Below, one piece after another: positions 9,075 to 16,006 of a stretch of 43,510 nt of DNA (position 1 is the stretch's first letter; each line of letters opens with the position of its first letter). The notes beneath the pieces were generated by a model. It ran no database searches. It was not told the origin of the DNA and was given only the letters and a program-made list of their open reading frames with translations. This DNA comes from Oscillospiraceae bacterium (GTDB lineage Bacteria; Bacillota; Clostridia; Oscillospirales; Ruminococcaceae). Location of the stretch: contig JAFXJT010000071.1 in assembly GCA_017532085.1 (NCBI GenBank), forward strand, positions 1 through 43,510. Reading direction: 5' to 3'. A program made the position numbers and the translations under genes.

Positions 9075-10637
9075 ATGGTTACATCAAATGAATGCAAATT
9101 CAACCGGGAATCCATTTTTGTACCGACACAGCTTCTGAATACCGTGCAGGAGCAGAGTGTGGAGCTGGACTATGTTCTGCCCGATTACTATCCGGATTTC
9201 TTCCGTCTGCTGCATTGTACAGCCGAGCCGACTGTTCTGCAATGGGAATGCAAGGAAGGGATGCTGCATTATGTTTGTGCAGTATGCATCCGTATTTGGT
9301 ATTGCGCAGAGCATACGGAAACCGTACAGACCGTTACGCAGCGACTGGAATATACCAAGCAGATTCCTCTGCCGCCTGATCAGGATCCTGCGGCTTTGCG
9401 AATCCGACTGCAGCCGGAGCCATCCTATCTCAATTGTCGGGCGATCAGCAGCCGCAGAATTGATGTCAGAGGTGCGGTACGGATTCATGCACAGATCAGC
9501 GGAGAGCTGAAGCAGCAGGTGCTTTGTGATGTATCGGGGTTACATACCCAATGCCGGAAAGAACCTGTGACCTATCTGTCCAAGATTGTACGTGCTGCAA
9601 AGCGTTTTTCTCTTGCCGAAGAAATTTCCATTGCTGAAACACAGCCGCCAGTCCTCTCGGTGCTGCGAGATACGGCCCAGCTTTCCATCCACGAGACTCG
9701 CTGCGTTGCCGGCAAACTGGTAATAAAAGGAGAAGCAGCTGTTTCATTGCTTTATGCTGCTCAGGGAGGCATGGAAACGCTGCATTTTACCATTCCTTTC
9801 AGTCAGATTGCAGAGCCTGAGGGCTTAGAAGAGGGAATGACCTGTATCGCAGAGGCAGAGCTGATTGATCATACCATTACTGCGGAGTCGGATTCCAATG
9901 GAGATATCCGTTTGCTGCGTTGTGAACTGCAAATCCGATTGCTGTGTGAGGCGATGCGGGCCTCCTTAACCGAGCTGGTTACGGATCTGTATTCTACAGT
10001 GCATCCCTGTCATGTGGAAACCGATGAAATTGCCCTGTTGTCGCTGCCTGTACCGGTGCAGGAGACACTTTCCTGCAAAGCGCAGCTCAGACGGCCGGAT
10101 AGTGTGATTGCAAAGGTATATGCTGCCTGGGCAGAACCGGGCTGTCTTTCTTTCATCGCAGATGATGAGCATCAGCAGATGCTGCTTTGCGGTGATCTGC
10201 GATATTATGTGATGGCTTCTGATGCCGAAGGCAAACCAATGCTGCTGACGGAAACAGAATCTGTTCATCAGCCGCTTTCCATGGCATATCAATGCGGTCA
10301 GACAGCGATGGGAACACCGGAGATTCGAGTGCGCCACTGCAATTATACGCTGCCTTCTTCCGATACCGTTTCCTTACAAACAGAGCTATGTCTTTCGGGT
10401 CAGTGTATGCGGCGAACGTTATATGCCTTTGTAACGGATGCGCAGGTGCATGGAGAAGAACGATTGCCGCAGAACGATCGTTATGCACTTCGGCTGTATT
10501 TCGGACAGGAGCAGGAATCGCTCTGGGAGATTGCCAAGCGGTTTCATACAGCGGTTTCAGCCATCATGGAAGAAAATGATTGCGAAGGTTCCGAGTTGAC
10601 ACAGCCCCAGATGCTGCTGATTCCCATTGTGCTATGA
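9075..10637 (+). CDS. sipL: SipL-like spore coat morphogenesis protein (SPOCS/DUF3794 + LysM)
   Basis: A 520-residue soluble protein. Most of it consists of repeated beta-rich SPOCS (DUF3794) segments, seen for instance around SVELDYVLPDYYPDFFRLL near residue 30 and again in the middle (FSLAEEISI, VVSLLY-like strands). The last ~50 residues form a LysM domain (YFGQEQESLWEIAKRFHT then QMLLIPI). This domain order is that of SipL, the clostridial functional counterpart of SpoVID, which binds SpoIVA through its LysM part at the forespore surface. ATG 9075 is chosen because GGAGG lies eight bases upstream; ATG 9024 has none. The adjacent spoIVA gene 34 bases downstream strongly supports the role. 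Confidence 0.82.
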   Translation: MVTSNECKFNRESIFVPTQLLNTVQEQSVELDYVLPDYYPDFFRLLHCTAEPTVLQWECKEGMLHYVCAVCIRIWYCAEHTETVQTVTQRLEYTKQIPLPPDQDPAALRIRLQPEPSYLNCRAISSRRIDVRGAVRIHAQISGELKQQVLCDVSGLHTQCRKEPVTYLSKIVRAAKRFSLAEEISIAETQPPVLSVLRDTAQLSIHETRCVAGKLVIKGEAAVSLLYAAQGGMETLHFTIPFSQIAEPEGLEEGMTCIAEAELIDHTITAESDSNGDIRLLRCELQIRLLCEAMRASLTELVTDLYSTVHPCHVETDEIALLSLPVPVQETLSCKAQLRRPDSVIAKVYAAWAEPGCLSFIADDEHQQMLLCGDLRYYVMASDAEGKPMLLTETESVHQPLSMAYQCGQTAMGTPEIRVRHCNYTLPSSDTVSLQTELCLSGQCMRRTLYAFVTDAQVHGEERLPQNDRYALRLYFGQEQESLWEIAKRFHTAVSAIMEENDCEGSELTQPQMLLIPIVL

Positions 10638-10671
10638 GGCATAGCTGAAAAACATCAGAAGGAGCGGATCA

Positions 10672-12144
10672 ATGAACGATATTTACCGTGATATTGCACA
10701 GCGAACCGGCGGAGATATTTATATCGGTGTAGTGGGACCGGTTCGCACGGGCAAATCTACATTTATCAAGCAGTTTATGGAAACATTGGTGATCCCCAAT
10801 ATTACAGAGGACGCCAAACGAGAGCGAGCAACAGATGAATTGCCGCAGAGTGCCGGTGGAAAAACCATCATGACTACCGAGCCGAAATTTGTACCCGAGC
10901 AGGCCGTGCGCATTACGCTTTCCGAGGGTGCGGAATGTGCCGTAAGACTCATTGATTGTGTGGGTTACATTGTGCCCAGCAGTCTGGGCTATATTGAGGA
11001 AGAAGCGCCTCGTATGGTGAAAACGCCGTGGTTTGATGAGGCAGTTCCTTTTAATATGGCTGCAGAGCTTGGAACACAGAAGGTCATTGCAGAGCATTCG
11101 ACTGTAGGACTTGTGGTTACAACAGATGGCTCTGTAACCGATATTCCTCGTGAGGAATATGCCGTTGCCGAGGAACGGGTTATCTCGGAGCTGCAAAATC
11201 TGGGCAAGCCGTTCATTGTGCTTCTCAATTGCGTCCATCCGGATCGGCCGGAAGCCCAAGCACTGGCTGCCCGCTTAGAGGAACAGTATCATGCACCGGT
11301 CATTGCGGTGAATTGTTTGATGCTCAATGAAGATACCATCCGAACAATGCTGTCCTCTCTGCTGGATATGTTCCCGATTCGGGAAGTGAATGTAGAAACA
11401 GCCCATTGGCTGCCTGCATTGACACAGGGACATTGGCTGAAAACGGCGGTATTTGATGCGGTACGCAATGCAGCCCGCGGACTTTCGGTTGTGCGGGATG
11501 CGGCAGGCATGGCAGAGCGTCTGCAAGGCTGTCCCCATCTGCAGGAGGCAGCGATCAGCAAAATCGATCTTGGCACCGGCAGTGTGACGCTGCAGCTGAC
11601 GCTGGATCCGGGTTTATTCTATCAGATTCTGGGTGAGGAAACCGGCATTGAGATTCATGGAGAGAATGAGCTGTTCCCTGTTCTGCTGGAACTGAGCCGA
11701 ATCCGCAAGGAATATGAGCGGGTGCGTCCGGCATTGGAGGAGGCAAAAGCAACCGGCTATGGCATTATTATGCCGGAAGCAGATGAGTTGACGCTGGAAG
11801 AACCCGAAATGATCAAGCAAGGCGGCAGATACGGTGTGCGGCTGCGAGCCTCGGCGCCTTCCATGCATATTATGCGTGCAGGCATTCAGACAACCGTAAG
11901 TCCGATTGTAGGCAGCGAACGGCAGAGCGAAGAGCTGGTGCTGTATTTGCTGCGGGAATTTGAGGAAAATCCTACCAAAATCTGGGATTCCAATATTTTC
12001 GGAAAGTCGCTGCATGAGCTGGTCAATGAAGGCTTACATAATAAGCTTTACAAAATGCCGCCGGAAGCGAGATGTAAGCTGCAGGAAACCTTGGAGCGTG
12101 TGATTAACGAAGGCTGCAGTGGTTTGATTTGTTTTATTCTATAA
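10672..12144 (+). CDS. spoIVA: Stage IV sporulation protein A, coat ATPase
   Basis: A 490-residue protein matching SpoIVA along its length (usual size about 490). Residues 22-30 (GPVRTGKST) are the Walker A motif of the TRAFAC-like ATPase part, and DCVGYIVPSS near 92 is the G3-like region. The C-terminus ends in the short hydrophobic GCSGLICFIL tail typical of SpoIVA, which binds SpoVM on the outer forespore membrane. SpoIVA hydrolyses ATP to polymerise into the coat basement layer. Start ATG at 10672 follows AAGGAG. It follows sipL by 34 bases and ends in a terminator, so the two form a bicistronic spore-coat operon. Confidence 0.95.
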   Translation: MNDIYRDIAQRTGGDIYIGVVGPVRTGKSTFIKQFMETLVIPNITEDAKRERATDELPQSAGGKTIMTTEPKFVPEQAVRITLSEGAECAVRLIDCVGYIVPSSLGYIEEEAPRMVKTPWFDEAVPFNMAAELGTQKVIAEHSTVGLVVTTDGSVTDIPREEYAVAEERVISELQNLGKPFIVLLNCVHPDRPEAQALAARLEEQYHAPVIAVNCLMLNEDTIRTMLSSLLDMFPIREVNVETAHWLPALTQGHWLKTAVFDAVRNAARGLSVVRDAAGMAERLQGCPHLQEAAISKIDLGTGSVTLQLTLDPGLFYQILGEETGIEIHGENELFPVLLELSRIRKEYERVRPALEEAKATGYGIIMPEADELTLEEPEMIKQGGRYGVRLRASAPSMHIMRAGIQTTVSPIVGSERQSEELVLYLLREFEENPTKIWDSNIFGKSLHELVNEGLHNKLYKMPPEARCKLQETLERVINEGCSGLICFIL

Positions 12145-12164
12145 CGCTGCCCATCGAAAACAAA

Positions 12165-12206
12165 CAGTGCGAAATCCGTGATGCAAACGGATTCCGCACT
12201 GTTTTT
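12165..12206. terminator. Bidirectional terminator after spoIVA
   Basis: Arms CAGTGCGAAATCCGT (12165-12179) and ACGGATTCCGCACTG (12187-12201) pair with one internal mismatch, and TTTTT follows on the plus strand. On the minus strand TTTGTTTTC follows, so it also ends the long minus-strand unit that stops at 12210. Confidence 0.85.
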
Positions 12207-12209
12207 GCG

Positions 12210-13064
12210 TTATGAAAAGAAGGAATCGGTGATTGTGTAATAACCATATACATGGAACACCCCGGGGATTGGAGCATAAACCAAATCTCTGAGGAACAGT
12301 CCGTTTGTGAGTCGGATGCTGACAGTACACATACCATTGCTCCACAGATCCATTGCCTTGAGATAGGTGTCCTCATCTGCGGTTTCCACGGTATCACCGT
12401 TTATGGCAATTGCATCAGAGGCGCCATATTTTTGGACATAGGCATCATAATAAGCCTTAGCCTGCCCGGCGGCACCGATATCGTCGCCAAGAGCAATGAG
12501 CTATTCGTAAAAATCCGACAGTGCCTTGGCATCGGAGACGGTTTCCAAAACAGCACCGTCTGCGTCGGTAATGGTGACCGATTGCAAATCGGCATGGGAA
12601 TAGATTTCATAGGCATTACAAACTGCAGAAATGGAAGGGCTGTTCTGTAAAGCTTCAAAGCCTACCAGTTCATAACCGGTATATCGTCCACCACGCTGCA
12701 TGAGGATCACAGCATCCTTCAGACCTGCATCCTCCAATTGCCGCAGACGATACACCGTACCGGTTGTTGTGCCTTGTGCAGTATGAAAAGAAACCTCACC
12801 CAATACAGAACCGCAATCGGCAGCATGATACTGTATCGGTTCTGTGAGGTATTCCTGCATGATGGTTTCCGTGCAGGCGGCATAGATCGCACCTTCCAGC
12901 GCAAAGGAACTGTATGCGGCATCCGATTCGGCTTGATCCAGTTCTTTGCCGATGCGCTGCCACATTGCAAACCATAGAATCAGCAGTATGCCGGCAACAC
13001 TGATACCGATGATGAGAAAACGATGCTTGCGGGTTATGGTGCAATGTTTGGCAAATCGGCTCAT
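12210..13064 (-). pseudogene. Single-pass membrane protein interrupted by an in-frame TAG
   Basis: ATG 13064 overlaps the previous stop as ATGA, with GAGGA seven bases upstream. The frame encodes a basic N-terminus, one transmembrane helix (FLIIGISVAGILLILWFAMW) and an extracytoplasmic region. It reaches TAG at 12501-12503 after KALSDFYE. The same frame then stays open for exactly 96 more codons (LIALGDDIGAAGQ to YTITDSFFS) to TAA at 12210-12212, immediately before a terminator. A CAG-to-TAG change would explain it. TAG is used as an ordinary stop elsewhere here (2673, 25687), so codon reassignment is unlikely. Intact length would be about 284 residues. No domain family is recognised. The truncated product (187 residues) keeps its membrane anchor and might still be made. 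Confidence 0.72.
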
Positions 13065-13924
13065 CCCTGTTCCTCGCAGCTGATGACTTGACAATTTTCT
13101 TTGATAAAAGCAGGATTCATGCTCTTTTCACCGACTGAGGGAAAACGGATTACGAGTTTCGGTTCCGTGGTTATGATTTTGCCCTTGCCCCAGCTTGGAT
13201 GTACGACGATATCTCCCACAGAAAACGCACTTGCTTGTGCGACGTGGGTGACCGTATGCTTTTCGTTGGAGCCGGTTACGACAGTCAAATATTCTTCGAA
13301 GGTATGCACTTTCTGCAGCAGGCCCTGCCGCATCAGCGAAACAAAGATCGTCAGAGAACGAGCAGGGCAGACAAAATCCTTGGTTTCCTGATATGTGATA
13401 TCACAAAAAGCATCATATTGCAGCAATTCGCGGGTCAAAGCATGATTCTGGGGTTCTACCAAAGCAAGCATATAGATGAAATCGAAGAAAGCGGTGCGAG
13501 GATGAATCGGATATTCTTCTCCTTCAAACGTATAGCTTGTGAGAATTCCGCTGCTGCGCAGACGAGGATCATTTTTGATCTCCAGCGGATTAGCAGTAAA
13601 CAGATCGGTATAAGGGCCGCCGCCTGTGAAAATCTTACTGGCGTGCAGAATGCTTTCGACAGGGATCATGCCATCAAGGCTTTCCATCTTTTTGCAGAGG
13701 AATTGCGGACAAAGATCGGTGCCCAAAGGGATTTGCGGCGAAAACAGTGAAACTTCCAGTATTTTTTTATCCGGAAACCGCTTTTGAAAGACACGGAACA
13801 CCTCCTGAATATTCCGCTGAGCTCGTTCTTTGGTGGTATTGGGGACAAATTGCATCAGCTGTGCATTCCAGACATCACAATAAGGATGACGGTAGCTTGG
13901 CATATAAATCGGACGAATTGTCAT
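13061..13924 (-). CDS. NADAR-like (DUF6977) protein with a C-terminal SH3-like domain
   Basis: A 287-residue soluble protein. Residues about 1-210 match the family annotated as DarT1-associated NADAR antitoxin (DUF6977): RPIYMPSYRHPYCDV at the start, then KILEVS, IFTGGGPYTDLF, KNDPRLRSSG, FEGEEYPIHPRTAFFDFIY and FVSLMRQGLL. NADAR proteins remove ADP-ribose from guanine in DNA and can protect against DarT toxins. Residues about 225-287 (GDIVVHPSWGKGKI, VIRFPSVGEK) look like the SH3/Tudor-like tail of UvrD/PcrA helicases, a nucleic-acid or RNA-polymerase contact fold. ATG 13924 is preferred to GTG 13936, which lies inside the AAAGGAG site. No DarT gene was found beside it; it follows ktrA by 42 bases. 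The family call is by motif memory and moderately sure; activity is inferred. Confidence 0.68.
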   Translation of the reverse strand: MTIRPIYMPSYRHPYCDVWNAQLMQFVPNTTKERAQRNIQEVFRVFQKRFPDKKILEVSLFSPQIPLGTDLCPQFLCKKMESLDGMIPVESILHASKIFTGGGPYTDLFTANPLEIKNDPRLRSSGILTSYTFEGEEYPIHPRTAFFDFIYMLALVEPQNHALTRELLQYDAFCDITYQETKDFVCPARSLTIFVSLMRQGLLQKVHTFEEYLTVVTGSNEKHTVTHVAQASAFSVGDIVVHPSWGKGKIITTEPKLVIRFPSVGEKSMNPAFIKENCQVISCEEQG

Positions 13925-13966
13925 AATAAGGGACACTCCTTTCTTTCATGAAAACAAATGAGAGAT

Positions 13967-14617
13967 TCATGTTTTTGCAGTTAATTTTTGCAGATCGGTA
14001 TGCTTTCCAATCACAATCACATGATCATTGACAGAAAAGACAAAGTCCGCACCGGGAATCGGCAGCAGTTCGTCGTTGCGTTTGACACCGACGATGTTCA
14101 CACGGTATTTGCGGCGCACATCCAGACTGCCTATGGTTTGTCCGCTCCAGCTTTGTACGATCGGTATTTCATACAGAGCATAATGATCTGTGAGCTCAAT
14201 GGAATCGAACACATTCTGTGCAGTGTAGCGTACTGCGAGCTTTTCTGCCATTTCCCGTTCGGGATATACAATCTGGTCAGCGCCGATTTTTTTCAGCAGA
14301 TCCGCTTGAATCTCTTGGTTGGCCTTTGCAATGACGCACGGTGCGCCATATTGCTTGAGCAGACTGGTGGTCACCAGTGAGGACTGAAAATCCTCACCGA
14401 TGGCGACCATACAGAGGTCGAAGTTTCTCACACCCAAGGAAGAGATCAGATCTTCTCTGGTACAGTCTCCGATATAGGAATCTGTAAATTGCGGGGCAAG
14501 TTCATTGATGAGATCGGCATTCTTGTCCACGATCATGACTTCATTTCGCAGGTCCATAAGCTTCTGTGCGAAATGACGGCCGAACCGTCCCAAGCCGATT
14601 ACCAGAATAGATTTCAT
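13967..14617 (-). CDS. ktrA: Ktr/Trk potassium uptake regulatory subunit (RCK protein)
   Basis: A 216-residue cytoplasmic RCK protein. Residues 1-120 form the RCK_N Rossmann fold (GLGRFGRHFAQKL dinucleotide motif, acidic VDKNAD at the second strand end, FDLCMVAIGEDFQSS). Residues about 135-216 form RCK_C (YEIPIVQSWSGQTIGSLDVR to ADFVFSVNDHVIVIG), the part that binds c-di-AMP in several Firmicute KtrA/KtrC proteins. The octameric ring gates the KtrB channel according to ATP/ADP. Start ATG 14617 follows AAAGGAG. It lies 24 bases after ktrB, as in other ktr operons. Confidence 0.9.
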   Translation of the reverse strand: MKSILVIGLGRFGRHFAQKLMDLRNEVMIVDKNADLINELAPQFTDSYIGDCTREDLISSLGVRNFDLCMVAIGEDFQSSLVTTSLLKQYGAPCVIAKANQEIQADLLKKIGADQIVYPEREMAEKLAVRYTAQNVFDSIELTDHYALYEIPIVQSWSGQTIGSLDVRRKYRVNIVGVKRNDELLPIPGADFVFSVNDHVIVIGKHTDLQKLTAKT

Positions 14618-14641
14618 AGGTTTCTCCTTTCATTTTCAGAA

Positions 14642-15994
14642 TCATCCCACCAGAATCCGTTCTGTGGGGCACTCCAAAGGCGCTGCTTGTTTTTTACGGG
14701 ACAATACCATCAGCAGGGATAGTCCGCCGATTCTTCCGGCAAACATCATCAGCATCAGCACGATTTTTGAAAATACCGAGAGGGTAGGTGTGATGCCGGT
14801 GGTCAATCCAACAGTTGCAATAGCAGAGATGCATTCATATACAGCACTTTCGGATGAAATGGGATCTGCACAACATAATAAGATAGAACCTACAATGATG
14901 GCACAGATATAAGTACCGATGATCGCCAGTGCCTGCCGTACCGTTTCTTCTTCGATGCGACGGTGAAACACCTCAACCGCACTGCGTTTTTTCACAGTAG
15001 AGATGATATTGAGCACCAAAATGGCGATGGTCGTTGTTTTGATACCGCCCGCAGTAGAGCCGGGGCTGCCGCCGATGAGCATCAGACAATTGGTCAGCAG
15101 CAAGCCGCCTTCGGAAAGATTTCCCTGTCCGATCGCATCAAAGCCGGCGGTACGTGCTGTTACGGATTGGAAAAAGCTGCCCAGCAATTTGATGCCCAAA
15201 GGCTCACCGGCAAGAGCAGCATGGGCTTCTGTGAAGAAAAAAACAAGCCAGCCGCCCAGCAGCAGAATTCCACTCGTCACAACAACCAGCTTGGTATGCA
15301 GCTTCCATTTGGTGAAATGATGTTTGCAGTGCAGCAGATCGGTCCAGACAAAAAAGCCGAGACCGCCCAGTATGATCAAAGCAGCGCTGGTTAACAGGAT
15401 CAATGGGTCGTTCCGATAGGGCAGCAGGGAACTAGAGGGTGCAATATAGCCTGTCAAATCGAAGCCTGCATTGCAGAATGCGGAAACAGAGTGAAAGATT
15501 GCATATGCAATGCCTTTGCCCAAACCCAACGCAGGACAAAAGCGAATGGCAAACAGCAAGGCGCCGCAGCCTTCTATGATGAAGGTTCCGGCAGCAATGT
15601 TCCGCAGCAGACGAACAACGCCGCTAAGTCTCATGGAACCGGTTGTTTCAGCAAGCAATCGACGCTCATGCAGTGCCATTTTCTTGCCGGATATCATTGA
15701 GAACAGCGAAACCACAAACATAAATCCCAATCCGCCGATCTGAATCAACAGCAGGATCACTGTTTTGCCGAAGGCGCTCCAATGCGTTGCGGTATCAAAT
15801 ACGCTCAGACCGGTAACGCAGGTTGCACTGACAGAGGTAAACAGCGCATTGAGAAAGCCGGTTTTCTGATCATCCTTAGCGGCAATAGGCAAGCAAAGCA
15901 GCACGGCACCCAGCAGAATGATGCACAAAAAGCCCAACGCCAGAGTCTGGCTATAATTGAGCGGATGTTTTGAGGAGGGTCTGTTATTTTTCAC
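14642..15994 (-). CDS. ktrB: Ktr/Trk potassium uptake membrane subunit
   Basis: A 450-residue TrkH/KtrB-family potassium translocator with four M1-P-M2 repeats. The four filter regions are visible: SATCVTGLSVFDT, SAFCNAGFDLTG, TARTAGFDAIGQG and SAIATVGLTTGIT. The intramembrane gating loop of repeat three (GGSPGSTAGGIKTTT) is intact. The start is GTG 15994, placed six bases after AAAGGAG. It begins only 12 bases after the stop of the last polysaccharide gene, with no terminator between, so it is probably part of the same transcript. This linkage is unusual; potassium uptake has no known direct role in glycan export. Confidence 0.93.
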   Translation of the reverse strand: MKNNRPSSKHPLNYSQTLALGFLCIILLGAVLLCLPIAAKDDQKTGFLNALFTSVSATCVTGLSVFDTATHWSAFGKTVILLLIQIGGLGFMFVVSLFSMISGKKMALHERRLLAETTGSMRLSGVVRLLRNIAAGTFIIEGCGALLFAIRFCPALGLGKGIAYAIFHSVSAFCNAGFDLTGYIAPSSSLLPYRNDPLILLTSAALIILGGLGFFVWTDLLHCKHHFTKWKLHTKLVVVTSGILLLGGWLVFFFTEAHAALAGEPLGIKLLGSFFQSVTARTAGFDAIGQGNLSEGGLLLTNCLMLIGGSPGSTAGGIKTTTIAILVLNIISTVKKRSAVEVFHRRIEEETVRQALAIIGTYICAIIVGSILLCCADPISSESAVYECISAIATVGLTTGITPTLSVFSKIVLMLMMFAGRIGGLSLLMVLSRKKQAAPLECPTERILVG

Positions 15995-16006
15995 ATTAGA
16001 CTCCTT

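Noticed and set aside
12210-13064. Amber codon reassignment or selenocysteine-like recoding
   Set aside because: TAG ends other genes cleanly here (2673 and 25687), and no recoding hairpin or suppressor tRNA gene was seen. A nonsense change or sequencing error is simpler.
12210-13924. A complete DarT-NADAR toxin-antitoxin pair
   Set aside because: The neighbouring gene is a single-pass membrane protein without ADP-ribosyltransferase motifs, and ktrA lies on the other side. No toxin is visible.
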